Of a stretch of DNA of 64,000 bases, positions 28,023 to 37,600 are shown one piece after another. This DNA is from Chryseobacterium sp. LJ668 (GTDB taxonomy: Bacteria; Bacteroidota; Bacteroidia; Flavobacteriales; Weeksellaceae). Numbering within the stretch: position 1 is the first letter of the stretch; each line of letters starts with the position of its first letter. The notes beneath the pieces were generated by a model, which made no database searches, was not told the origin of the DNA, and worked only from the letters and a program-made list of their open reading frames with translations. The position numbers were made by a program, and so were the translations under genes. Location: NCBI RefSeq assembly GCF_019613955.1, contig NZ_CP080443.1, forward strand, positions 2,651,001-2,715,000. Reading direction: 5' to 3'.

Positions 28023-28901
28023 TTACTTATTAAAATGATCCCAGACTGTTTTTGATATATCCGAAATCATCTTACAGTTTACCTCAGCCGTTTCTGTTGA
28101 GTTACTGACGAATACAGATATTGCATAATGCTTGCCATTCGGTAAAGTGACAATTGCGATTTCGTTTTCAGCGCCTGTAAAACCCGCATCATTTTTCCCC
28201 GAAGATCCTGTTTTTCTGGCTACAGGTGTGCCTTTTGGAAGCTGCTCTATTAATTTATTCATACCTGTTGATGTAGAAAGCATTACTTTCATCAGATAAC
28301 CGGTCGATTTTTTTGTTAATAATTTTCCGTCATAGAATTTTTTCAGAACGTCAACTGCAGATTGGGTGGTACTGTAATTTTCATATTGCACATTCCAGTC
28401 TTTGTGCATTTCAGCTTCGTTGTATTTAATCTGAAAACCTTTAACTCCCTTAGAATCCATATATTTTTGAACTGCTTTAGGGCCGCCAAGCAAGTTCAGC
28501 ATAATGTCACAGCCATTGTTATCACTTTTTGCAACGGTTAATTCCAAAATTTCACTCAAAGGAACTCCTGTATCCCCGTTTGGATATTTGTCACGCAGCG
28601 GCGACCAGGTATTTTCCAGTAAATTAGATTTATTCAACACAATTTTTTGATCCAGTGAAAGTTTTCTTTTATCAACAAAATCTAAAACCGCAGCAGCAAT
28701 ATGAAATTTAAATACGCTCTGCATCGGAAGTTTTTTGTCAGCATTTTTATTGTATGTAAAGCCGTTTTCAAATCCTAAGACGGAAATCCCGACGGTTGCT
28801 TTTTTGTCTTTTATAATCGAATTGATTTTCTGCTCTAAAACTGATTGCTGAGCGTTCCCGAACACTGAAATCAAAAGAAAAAATAAGATTATTTTTTTCA
28901 T
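28023..28901 (-). CDS. Class A beta-lactamase, PER/CGA-like (subclass A2)
   Basis: 292 residues, exported (signal peptide MKKIILFFLLISVFGNAQ). Hydrolyses beta-lactam antibiotics in the periplasm by a serine mechanism. All class A motifs are present: S62-V-F-K65 (Ambler S70xxK), S126-D-N128 (S130DN), general-base E162 (E166) in NEAEMHKDW, and K230-T-G232. The residue aligned with Asn170 is a His (H166), as in PER-1, which with the longer omega region points to the extended-spectrum PER/CME/CIA/CGA branch typical of Chryseobacterium and relatives. There is no mobile element next to it, so it looks like an intrinsic chromosomal gene. Confidence 0.92.
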   Translation of the reverse strand: MKKIILFFLLISVFGNAQQSVLEQKINSIIKDKKATVGISVLGFENGFTYNKNADKKLPMQSVFKFHIAAAVLDFVDKRKLSLDQKIVLNKSNLLENTWSPLRDKYPNGDTGVPLSEILELTVAKSDNNGCDIMLNLLGGPKAVQKYMDSKGVKGFQIKYNEAEMHKDWNVQYENYSTTQSAVDVLKKFYDGKLLTKKSTGYLMKVMLSTSTGMNKLIEQLPKGTPVARKTGSSGKNDAGFTGAENEIAIVTLPNGKHYAISVFVSNSTETAEVNCKMISDISKTVWDHFNK

Positions 28902-28921
28902 AATATTTTGGTTAAAATAAA

Positions 28922-28944
28922 TCCCTTTTAGATTCTAAAAGGGA
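28922..28944 (-). terminator. Terminator of the GH5 gene
   Basis: Perfect stem TCCCTTTTAG / CTAAAAGGGA with an ATT loop, between the GH5 stop and the beta-lactamase start on the same strand. Confidence 0.55.
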
Positions 28945-28964
28945 TGTGCAATTTAAGATTTTTC

Positions 28965-30686
28965 TTATCTCAATTCAAAATAATTTAAATTGATAGCGTC
29001 ATTTTCAAAATAAATCCGGATTTTATTTTCACCTTTTTTAAAGCTGATTTCTTTTGTAGAAATGGTTTTCCAGTTTTCATTTCCGCCGGTGGGATTCAGT
29101 GAGATGTTGGTCAATAGTATTCCGGAAGCATCTTCAATCCTGATTTTTCCGCTCTTATTGCTTGCATAGTTGATGTCGAAAGTATACGCTTTATCCGTTT
29201 TTGAATGAATAGTATATTGTAGCCATTCCCCTTTGTCAGTTTTTCCGACATAATATTGTTTGTCTTTTGATTGATAAATATCAACCCCATCATTTCTCAG
29301 CTGATTTCCAGAATTCCACTCTGATCTTTTTGCCGGGTCGCTCACCCACAAATTAATAAAATCTTGATCATTGTACGCAAAATCCATTCGTCCTAAATCA
29401 TAATCTGTTGCAAAAATTTTCCCCGGAGCCTGATGGTTTTTAAATGGTTTTGTAGAGTTGTCTTTTGTTTGTCTGAACATCGCATCAATTACATCGTTTT
29501 TTATTTCAACTTGAGAAAATTTATAATGATCAGCAATTGCCATCAAAGCTTTTGTAGCAAACTCCTTCGAAGGTTTTTCGCCATCGTTTTTCCAGTAATC
29601 CAAAAGCTTCTGATATTCAGGAGTGATTTTCACATTGGTAATTCCGGCGATATTATCAATTTTTTTCATTGGCCAGAATGCATATCCGATATTGTGTTTA
29701 TCTAAAAGCTGAATCAGCTCTGTAAACCAAACATTTGAATTTTCTCCCGTTTCACCCAGCCAGATCGGCATATTGTATTTTTCACGCAGATCTAAAGCAA
29801 ACTTGATAGTTTCTTCGTTGTTGTAGTTCCAGTATTTATGAAAACTGAACGCCATATTGTTGTCCCAGATCGGTATCAGTCCGTTATAATTATTTCCCCA
29901 GCCGTTTCCTTCGATAATGATCATGTGATTTTTATCAACCTCACGAATCGCTTCTGTAATGTCTTTTTGTAATTTCCATAGGGGAGCATTTGACATTTCA
30001 TCTGTTCCATTAGGATTTTTTCCTGTGAAATTGATGTTCGGCTCGTTAATCAGATCATAACCTCCCATCCACGGTTCGTCTTTGTACCTTTCAGCTAATT
30101 TTTTCCACAGTGCAATAGTTTTCTTTTGATTTTCTTCGCTTTCCCAAAGTGAAGGTTTAGACTTGTCATTATCAGAAATATTAGCATCATTACCCTGTCC
30201 TCCCGGAGCAGCATGGAGATCTAATATCAGGTAAATTTTATTGTCTTTACACCATTTCAGTAAATCATCTGTCATTTTAAAACCTTCTTCCAGCCATGTA
30301 TTTTGACCATTTATAGCTTCTTTTTCAATCGGCAATGTATACAAATTATAGTGCATCGGAAGTCTAATCGAATTGAATCCTGCCTTTTTCAGGAAATCAA
30401 TATCCTGCTTTGTGACTCCGTTTTTCAGATAGGCTTTGTAAAAGTTGTTCATTCCGTCTTCACCGACTAATTCTGCAATTTTTTCTTTGATTTTAAATTG
30501 AGGACCGGCAAAATCTCCGGTTTTCAACATGTAACCTTCCTGCAGCATCCAACCGCCTAAGCCCAGACCTCTTAACTGGATATTTTCATCTCTATCATTG
30601 ACGATTTTTTGCCCGCTCGTCTTTAATAGTTGTGATGTCCCAAATTGAGACAATAAAAGTGCGGAGATTAGGATGGATCTTTTCAT
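28965..30686 (-). CDS. Secreted GH5 family glucanase with C-terminal CBM6-like module
   Basis: 573 residues from the ATG at 30686 (MKRSILISALLLSQFGTSQ, a signal peptide); upstream codons give no signal and are rejected. The GH5 barrel hydrolyses beta-glucans such as cellulose or beta-1,3/1,6 or mixed-link glucans. Acid/base E215 lies in DLINEPN and nucleophile E312 in WLGETGEN; the family GFNSIRLPMHY block is at 102-113. From about residue 435 a carbohydrate-binding module resembling CBM6 follows (GEWLQYTIHSKTDKAY, GENKIRIYFEN). No T9SS tail. The N-terminal LRGLGLGGWMLQEGY resembles exo-glucanase-like GH5 members. Confidence 0.9.
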   Translation of the reverse strand: MKRSILISALLLSQFGTSQLLKTSGQKIVNDRDENIQLRGLGLGGWMLQEGYMLKTGDFAGPQFKIKEKIAELVGEDGMNNFYKAYLKNGVTKQDIDFLKKAGFNSIRLPMHYNLYTLPIEKEAINGQNTWLEEGFKMTDDLLKWCKDNKIYLILDLHAAPGGQGNDANISDNDKSKPSLWESEENQKKTIALWKKLAERYKDEPWMGGYDLINEPNINFTGKNPNGTDEMSNAPLWKLQKDITEAIREVDKNHMIIIEGNGWGNNYNGLIPIWDNNMAFSFHKYWNYNNEETIKFALDLREKYNMPIWLGETGENSNVWFTELIQLLDKHNIGYAFWPMKKIDNIAGITNVKITPEYQKLLDYWKNDGEKPSKEFATKALMAIADHYKFSQVEIKNDVIDAMFRQTKDNSTKPFKNHQAPGKIFATDYDLGRMDFAYNDQDFINLWVSDPAKRSEWNSGNQLRNDGVDIYQSKDKQYYVGKTDKGEWLQYTIHSKTDKAYTFDINYASNKSGKIRIEDASGILLTNISLNPTGGNENWKTISTKEISFKKGENKIRIYFENDAINLNYFELR

Positions 30687-30845
30687 GGTTTTAATTTTTA
30701 AAATAGATGGGAGCTTTTGATTGAATTTTAATGTATAAACAAATATATTCAAAAATAGTTGAATGATAATTATTTTAGCTCTAATATCATTAGATAACGA
30801 CATTGATTTATAATGTAATTTGGGCTAGAGCCAATTAATTTAAAT

Positions 30846-30870
30846 ATAAAAAACGGACTAAAGCCCGTTT
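30846..30870 (-). terminator. Terminator of the Gfo/Idh/MocA gene
   Basis: Stem AAACGG(A)CT / AG(C)CCGTTT with a T run on the minus strand; same CTTTAG core as the hairpins at 637 and 2715. Confidence 0.6.
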
Positions 30871-30903
30871 GCAGTTATCAATATTTCGAATTAATTTTTA
30901 TAA

Positions 30904-31866
30904 TCAAGAAATCAATTTCATAATCTCCAAGGCCACTTTCAATGCTTCAGTTCCGTCTTCCAAAGAAACTTCTACATTTTTATCCTCGAGAATGGCATCT
31001 GCAAAAGAATTTAATTCGTCTAAAATGGCATTATTCGGTTGAATGTTGGGATATTCAAATAAAATCTGGTTTTTTTCGCCTTCCGCATTTTCAATGATCA
31101 TATCAAATGGAGTCGGGTTTTCGGGCGCATCTTTCATTCTTATTACTTCTGCTTTTTTTTCTAAAAAATCAACCGAAATATAAGCGTCTTTCTGGAAAAA
31201 TCTGCTTTTTCGCATGCCTTTCATCGAGATTCTTGAGGTAGTCAGATTGGCAACACATCCGTTTTCAAATTCAATTCTTGCATTGGCAATATCCGGGCTT
31301 TTACTAACCACACAAACACCGCTTGCATGAATTTTTTTTACCTTAGATTTTACCACATTTAACAAAATATCCAGATCGTGAATCATCAAATCTAAAACCA
31401 CGGAAACATCTGTTCCGCGAGGATTAAATTCTGCCAGACGGTGAATTTCGATAAACATCGGATTCTGAATATAATCTTTTGCCCCGATAAACGCTGGGTT
31501 GTATCTTTCGACATGCCCAACCTGCGCTTTGATTCCGTATTCTCTGCATTTGTAAAGAATTTCTTCAGCTTGTTGAAGCGTTTGTGTGATCGGTTTTTCA
31601 ATAAAAAAATGAAGCCCTTTATTGATGGCTTTCAAAGCATAATCGTAATGATATAGAGTGGGTGTTACAATATCCAGCATCTCGATCTGATTTAATAATT
31701 CATCAAGATTTTCAAAATATTTATAACCGAATTCTGCTTCCAGTTTTTTACCGTTTTCTTCATCTTTATCGTGGAAACCAATAAATTCATATTTATCAGA
31801 CTGATTCAGAAGTCTCAAATGTATTTTTCCCAAATGTCCGGCGCCTACCAAACCTGCTTTCAACAT
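30904..31866 (-). CDS. Gfo/Idh/MocA family oxidoreductase
   Basis: 320 residues. The Rossmann motif GAGHLGKIHLRLL starts at residue 8. EKPITQTLQQAEEIL contains the EKP signature of the family, with its catalytic Lys. The C-terminal beta-sheet domain carries DLMIHDLDILL, where the His corresponds to the family's usual active-site His. Members oxidise or reduce sugars, inositols, biliverdin and similar substrates with NAD(P). There is no sugar operon nearby, so the substrate cannot be named. It is divergent from pcm. Confidence 0.85.
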   Translation of the reverse strand: MLKAGLVGAGHLGKIHLRLLNQSDKYEFIGFHDKDEENGKKLEAEFGYKYFENLDELLNQIEMLDIVTPTLYHYDYALKAINKGLHFFIEKPITQTLQQAEEILYKCREYGIKAQVGHVERYNPAFIGAKDYIQNPMFIEIHRLAEFNPRGTDVSVVLDLMIHDLDILLNVVKSKVKKIHASGVCVVSKSPDIANARIEFENGCVANLTTSRISMKGMRKSRFFQKDAYISVDFLEKKAEVIRMKDAPENPTPFDMIIENAEGEKNQILFEYPNIQPNNAILDELNSFADAILEDKNVEVSLEDGTEALKVALEIMKLIS

Positions 31867-31952
31867 AGCTTTTAATTTTTGTAAATATAGTAATTTTAGG
31901 TAGTAAGAAACAGATGATAGGTTTTAGGTTGATAAATAGTGATTCTTTTTGT

Positions 31953-31960
31953 TATTTTTG
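31953..31960 (+). promoter_or_regulatory. Bacteroidota -7 box for pcm
   Basis: TATTTTTG, 34 bases before the pcm ATG, with a TTG at 31929-31931 as a possible -33 element. Confidence 0.4.
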
Positions 31961-31994
31961 TGAGAACTCAATTATCTAAAATTACTGATCAATA

Positions 31995-32645
31995 ATGCAG
32001 GATTCATTCGCACATAAAGGAAAAAGAAAAATTTTGGTTGAATATCTCCGGAAAAAGATCGGGATTTCTGATGAAAATGTACTATCGGCAATGAACGAAG
32101 TGCCAAGACATCTTTTTATTGAAAGTATTTTTGAAGATTTTGCTTATGAAGATCGTGCATTTCCTATTTTGGCGCATCAGACGATTTCACATCCTTCAAC
32201 GGTTGCCGAACAGTCTGAACTTTTGCAATTAAAAGCAGGTGAAAAAGTACTGGAAATTGGTACAGGTTGTGGATATCAAACCGCTGTTCTGTTGGCAATG
32301 AAAGGTTTGGTATATACGGTTGAAAGGCAAAAGGATTTATTTGATCATTCCAAAAAAAAATTCAGACAACTGCATTTATATCCAAAGTTTCAGAGTTTTG
32401 GAGATGGGTTTGCGGGTTTGCCGACCTTCGCTCCTTTCGATAAAATTATTGTGACATGCGGAGCTGCGGTTTTGCCGACAGAATTATTAAAACAGTTAAA
32501 AGTAGGCGGAAAAATGGTCATTCCGTTAGGTCCGACTGACGAACAGGTTTTATACAGGTTTACAAAAGTTTCATTAACAGAGATAGAAAAGGAAGAATTT
32601 GGAGCTTACAAATTTGTTCCGATGCTCAATAACACAAACCAATAA
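31995..32645 (+). CDS. pcm: Protein-L-isoaspartate O-methyltransferase
   Basis: 216 residues. Uses S-adenosylmethionine to methylate isoaspartyl residues in damaged proteins, starting their repair. The PIMT-specific QTISHPSTVAEQSELL block (residues 62-77) precedes the SAM-binding motif I VLEIGTGCGYQTAVL (85-99). The later DKIIVTCGAAVLP and GGKMVIPLGP complete the fold. Length matches the family. A DUF1801-like gene follows 2 bases after its stop, so the two are cotranscribed. Confidence 0.93.
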   Translation: MQDSFAHKGKRKILVEYLRKKIGISDENVLSAMNEVPRHLFIESIFEDFAYEDRAFPILAHQTISHPSTVAEQSELLQLKAGEKVLEIGTGCGYQTAVLLAMKGLVYTVERQKDLFDHSKKKFRQLHLYPKFQSFGDGFAGLPTFAPFDKIIVTCGAAVLPTELLKQLKVGGKMVIPLGPTDEQVLYRFTKVSLTEIEKEEFGAYKFVPMLNNTNQ

Positions 32646-32647
32646 TT

Positions 32648-33043
32648 ATGATAAATCCCGACATTCTTGATTATAATCAATCTCAAACTGATTCAGATAA
32701 AGAAATCTGCAATCTGCTATCTGAAATTATTGACGCAGAATTAAATGATTCAGAAAATAAAATCTGGCATAGTCATCCGGTTTGGTTTTTGGAAGGAAAC
32801 CCAATTGTAGGTTATAGCAAACAGAAAAAAGGCATCCGTCTTATGTTTTGGAGCGGTCAATCATTTAATGAAGACAAACTGAATGTTGAAGGCGAAAAAT
32901 TTCAGGATGCTTCTGTATTTTTTAATGATAAAAATGAAATAGCTAAAGCGGATTTAAAGAGGTGGATGGCAAAATCTGTAGAAATTCAATGGGATTACAA
33001 AAATATTGTTAAAAGGAAAGGCGAATTGTTGAGGCTCAAATAA
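32648..33043 (+). CDS. DUF1801-like protein (YdhG/MmcQ-like fold)
   Basis: 131 residues. KIWHSHPVWFLEGNPIVGYSK followed by GIRLMFWSG and ending KSVEIQWDYKNIVKRKG resembles DUF1801 proteins, whose YdhG-like fold is small and of unknown biochemical role. No catalytic residues are evident. It starts 2 bases after pcm, suggesting translational coupling. Confidence 0.7.
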   Translation: MINPDILDYNQSQTDSDKEICNLLSEIIDAELNDSENKIWHSHPVWFLEGNPIVGYSKQKKGIRLMFWSGQSFNEDKLNVEGEKFQDASVFFNDKNEIAKADLKRWMAKSVEIQWDYKNIVKRKGELLRLK

Positions 33044-33100
33044 TTTTTTCGGAACGAAAATTGAACTTTAATCTAAATGAAAATTTAAAATAATCAACAT

Positions 33101-33136
33101 AAGCCTCACTTGTAAAAAATGTGAGGCTTTTTATTT
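33101..33136 (+). terminator. Rho-independent terminator
   Basis: AAGCCTCAC / GTGAGGCTT stem with T run, ending the pcm transcript. Confidence 0.75.
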
Positions 33137-33164
33137 TATTGTAATCTAAGTTAAAACAAATCTA

Positions 33165-34136
33165 ATGAAAGTATTCATCAATAAAAGAATTCCGGAGATC
33201 GGTATAAATATGCTGGAAGAAGCAGGTCTGGAAATAGTAATTCCAGAAAATGAAAACATATCTCATGAGGAATGGCTGAAATATTGCCAGAATGCAGATG
33301 TAATCCTGAATGTGGGGCAAAATAAGTATGAAAAAGAATTTTTTGAACAGTGTCCGAATGTGAAAGCCATTGCTTTATATTCTGTCGGTTTTGATCATGT
33401 CGATATTCCCGAAGCCAATAAAAGGAGCATTCCGGTGGGTAATACGCCGGACGTTTTAAGCAGGGCAACTTCTGATATTGCATTTTTATTAATGCAATCG
33501 GTTGCAAGAAGGGCAAGCTATAATTTTCAAAAGGTTAAAGAAAACAACTGGGGAGATTTTGATCCTTTGCACGCTTTAGGTCAAGAATTGTATGGTAAAA
33601 CACTGGGTATTTTCGGATTAGGAAGAATTGGTTATGAAATGGCTGAAAAATGCCGAAAAGCTTTCGATATGAAGATCATTTATCATAACCGAAACCATAA
33701 CCGAGAAGCTGAAATAAAGCTTGATGCAAAGTATGTTTCATTTGATGAGCTGATTTTACAATCAGATGTTTTGAGCATTCATGCAAATTTTAAAGATGAG
33801 CAAGCCGATCTTTTTAACCAATCCGTATTTGAAAAAATGAAGACAGATGCAGTTTTCATAAACACTGCGAGAGGTGGCTTCCACAATCAGAAAGATTTAT
33901 ACCATGCGCTGGCTGAAAAAAAAATCTGGGGTGCAGGTCTTGATGTTACCAATCCTGAACCAATTTTGCAAGATGATCCTATTCTGGACTTGTCAAATGT
34001 CTGCATTTTACCGCATATTGGTTCGGCAACTGTTGAAGCTAGGAACGGAATGGCAAAACTGGCGGCAAAAAATATCATTGCATTTTCAAATGGTGAAAAA
34101 ATGCCATATTGCGCTAATCCTGAAGTTTATGAATAA
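33165..34136 (+). CDS. D-isomer-specific 2-hydroxyacid dehydrogenase
   Basis: 323 residues. Reduces 2-keto acids to D-2-hydroxy acids, or the reverse, with NAD(P)H. The nucleotide-binding GLGRIG is at 151-156 and the catalytic triad is complete: R236 in NTARGGF, E265 in NPEP and H284 in LPHIGSAT. The pattern (AIALYSVGFDHVDIPEA and VLSRATSDIAFLLM) is close to glyoxylate/hydroxypyruvate reductases, but the exact substrate is not settled. Start at the ATG at 33165 just after a terminator; single gene or joined to the small gene at 34194. Confidence 0.9.
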   Translation: MKVFINKRIPEIGINMLEEAGLEIVIPENENISHEEWLKYCQNADVILNVGQNKYEKEFFEQCPNVKAIALYSVGFDHVDIPEANKRSIPVGNTPDVLSRATSDIAFLLMQSVARRASYNFQKVKENNWGDFDPLHALGQELYGKTLGIFGLGRIGYEMAEKCRKAFDMKIIYHNRNHNREAEIKLDAKYVSFDELILQSDVLSIHANFKDEQADLFNQSVFEKMKTDAVFINTARGGFHNQKDLYHALAEKKIWGAGLDVTNPEPILQDDPILDLSNVCILPHIGSATVEARNGMAKLAAKNIIAFSNGEKMPYCANPEVYE

Positions 34137-34193
34137 TTATCGAAGGTTGGAATCATTTTTGTCTTATCATTAACAACACTAAATACTAACATT

Positions 34194-34493
34194 ATGATAG
34201 CAGAAGATAACACCAACGAGCAGGAAAGAAAATTGCAGGAAATGGATTACAATCCTGGCGAAGATATTTTCAATAAAGAAGAGCATATTCCTCTGGATGG
34301 GGATGGAAACCCAATCATCAATCCCGGTCATGTAAACGATGGGATGCCTTATGGTCTCGATATTCCCGGAGCTGAAGATGATGATAATTTCGAACAGATT
34401 ACAGATCAGCTTCCCGATGAAGAAAATGATTTCTATAACGAGCTTGATGACGAGGACGAAGAAGAAGAAAATGATGAAGACCCGGTAAGCTAA
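34194..34493 (+). CDS. Small acidic protein of unknown function
   Basis: 99 residues, very rich in Asp, Glu, Asn and Pro, with no signal peptide or membrane helix. Short segments NPGEDIFNKEEHIPLDGDGNP and NDGMPYGLDIPGAEDDDNF suggest largely disordered structure. The C-terminus is an acidic run. It follows the hydroxyacid dehydrogenase by 57 bases and ends at a strong terminator. I do not recognise it. Confidence 0.6.
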   Translation: MIAEDNTNEQERKLQEMDYNPGEDIFNKEEHIPLDGDGNPIINPGHVNDGMPYGLDIPGAEDDDNFEQITDQLPDEENDFYNELDDEDEEEENDEDPVS

Positions 34494-34512
34494 AAAAAAT
34501 AAGTTTATAAGC

Positions 34513-34549
34513 AAAAAAGCTATCTCATAACGAGATAGCTTTTTTTTAT
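34513..34549 (+). terminator. Rho-independent terminator
   Basis: AAAAAAGCTATCTC / GAGATAGCTTTTTT stem, before the T9SS surface-protein gene. Confidence 0.8.
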
Positions 34550-34670
34550 TAATAAAATATTAAATATAGGTAAATAAATATTTATGTTTGATTATTTTAC
34601 ATTTAAAAAGTGTTATTTTTGAATAGAATTTATTACTAAATGATTATGGTTTAATTTAAAATTAAATTTA

Positions 34671-37600
34671 ATGAAAAAATATTTATCTGTTTTATTAATA
34701 CTTATTGGTTTTTTAGCTTTTTCTCAAGCACCGCTTCAGGTTAAAATAAAAGACGTGCTGGGAAACGAAAATTTCCACGTCAGTTGTACCAATGATCTGG
34801 ATGCTGCAGGATGTCTCCAGCTTCATGTAGAATATCCTGTTTTGAAAGAAACCACAACGTATGCGGTAACGCAGGAAGTTTATAATCCTGCTGTACCATT
34901 AAATCAGGGTACGTCATTAAATGCGAATTTTGATGATCTTTTTGCGGTGAAATTAGATCTGCCGTTTTCGTTTTGCTTCTTTAATCAGAATTTTAGTTCA
35001 TTAGTTGTCGGTTCAAACGGAATGGTGACTTTTGATCTGAGTCAGCTAGGAAACATCAATTATCCCAATGTTTTTTGGGAAAATCCGAATGCAAGTCTCC
35101 CAAAAAACTCAATTTTTGGAGTTTATCATGACATGGTATTTTCTGCAGGAGATTCTTCTGAAATTTATTATTCGACGATAGGCACTGCTCCTTACAGAAA
35201 ATTTGTGATTAATTTTTTTGACGGGAGGGTAGCCGGCTGTACAGACCGATCTTCATCACAGATTGTTTTGCACGAGACAACCAACATTGTTGAAGTTTTT
35301 GTTGATAAAAAACTGACTCCATGTCCTACAAGAAAGTTTGAAAATGCATTGATCGGGATCATGAATAATGATGGAAGCTTAGGGTATTCTCCCTTGTCAA
35401 GAAACACCGGGAACTGGCAGGCACTACAGGAGGCGTACAGATTTACACCATCCGGAGCAGCAGTTCAGCCGGTGGTAACTTGGACGAATTCTGCCGGACA
35501 GGTTGTTGGAAATGGGGTACAGACCAATATTTGTCCTACACAAAATGATACTTTTACAGCGACTGTTCAGTTTAATGTCTGTGGAAGCAGTTTCCTGAAT
35601 TTTACGGATGATTTTATTATTGATTTTGACGCAACATATCCCGTTGCAAAAAATTATTCTCAGAATTTTTGCGGTAATGCTCCGATTAATATCAATCTGA
35701 ATAGTTTTAAACCAAATCTTACCTCTCAAAACCCTTCAAACTTCAATTTCAGTTTTCATTCTACGATGCAGGATGCGCAATCGGGTCAAAATCCCTTATC
35801 CACAACTTACAACTTAACCTCTAATACTGTCTTTTATGTAAGAATTCAGAATCCGAATGTTCCTGCTTGCTTCAGAATTGCAGTTCTTACCCTTAATTTT
35901 CTAGGTAAAAACCTGCTCACTGATACCATTTCCATTTGTGATACCAATAATAATGGTATTGAAAACGGATATGATCTTACCCTTTTAAACAATCAGATTC
36001 TTCCGCCAGGAACAACCGGGATTACCTACCATACTACTCAAAGTAATGCTCAAAGCAATACCAATCCCATTGTTGCAGCAGACATTACAGTGACAACAAA
36101 AATTTGGGTAAGACTACAGGACGCAAATTGTGTATATGTTTTGGGGCCTTTGAATTTTAGTTTAAAACCAGGAGTCAATGCCAATTCTATCGGTCTTTAT
36201 AACTACACAATCTGCGATATCAATGATAATAATTCTGAGCCCTTTGATTTTGCACTCAATATTGGACCATTACTTTCAAGTCAGACGGGAGCTGCTTTTT
36301 CTGCTTTTACGACATACGCCGGAGCATACAGCGGAACTGGTACGGCTGTTGGAACAATAAAGAATGGTTTACAGACTGTCTTTATCAGGATAGACATTCC
36401 GGGTGGATGTTTTACAGTCATTCAGGTTGATATGAATGTAACTTTCACTCAGATTAAGGCAAATGAAAAAAATGAATATATCTGTTTTAATGGAACTCAG
36501 GATATCAGTTTCAATTTACAGGCACTTTCTGCAAACATGCTTATATCACCTGCTACGGTTCCGGTAACAGCTTTTTATGCAACGAATGACGATGCTGAAG
36601 CTGAGAATAATCCAATTTTGCCTAACCAAACCATAACCACTGACGGTGATTTTGTATCTCAGACCTATTATGTGCGCTTTGAACAGTCTGATGATTGTTA
36701 CACAATCAGAGCCATCAATGTTTATCTGGTTCATCCCGTGATAGTCAGTTCAAATTTCAGTATTTGCGATTTTAATAATGATAATTCGGAAGTGGTTGCA
36801 TTAACACCTTTTTCGGCAGCAATCATTGGTACTCAGAATGCGAGTGTATTGTTTTATCTGAATTCTGCCGATGCACAGTCCGGGAATAATGCTGTTACAA
36901 GCGCTACAATTAATGGTAGTACCCAGATTTTTGTAAAAATCACTTCTTACAGCTGTACACAGATCTATCCGGTAAATTTCTCTCTGGTTTCTACACCGGC
37001 TGTAAACCCGTTAGTAAATATTGCTTTAAATAATATCTGCGACAATAATAATGACGGTATTGAAGCGTACAATCTTACTCTTGCACAACCACAGATTTAC
37101 AATGGATCTTCAGCCGTTACCTTTACTTACTATACAGCTTACAACGCTGTAACTCATACATTTTCTGGTGAAATTACCAATCCAACGCAATTTTCAGTAC
37201 AGGGAAGTGCAACAGTTTATGTAAAAGTGAAATTCAATAACAGTGAATGCTTTTCGGCCTCTCAGCTGAATATACAACTTACTTTTTTACCAGTAGTCGT
37301 TCTGGCAAATGCTGTTTTGAATACCTGTGATGAAGATTTTAATTTAAGTGAAACCTTCCAGTTGAATGATGCGATACCGCAGATGTTTTTACCATCTCAG
37401 AATACGTATGCGCTTTCAGATATTGATATCTCATATTATCTTACCTCCGCCGAAGCCAATGCCGGAAATGCAGCCAGCCAGATTGGGAACACTTACACGA
37501 CGAATATTTCTTCTGTACAGATTTGGGCAAGATATCAGTCGAAAACTACAGGATGTTTTTCGGTAGCGGCGATCCAGCTCAATACGTATTTTCCGCCAAA

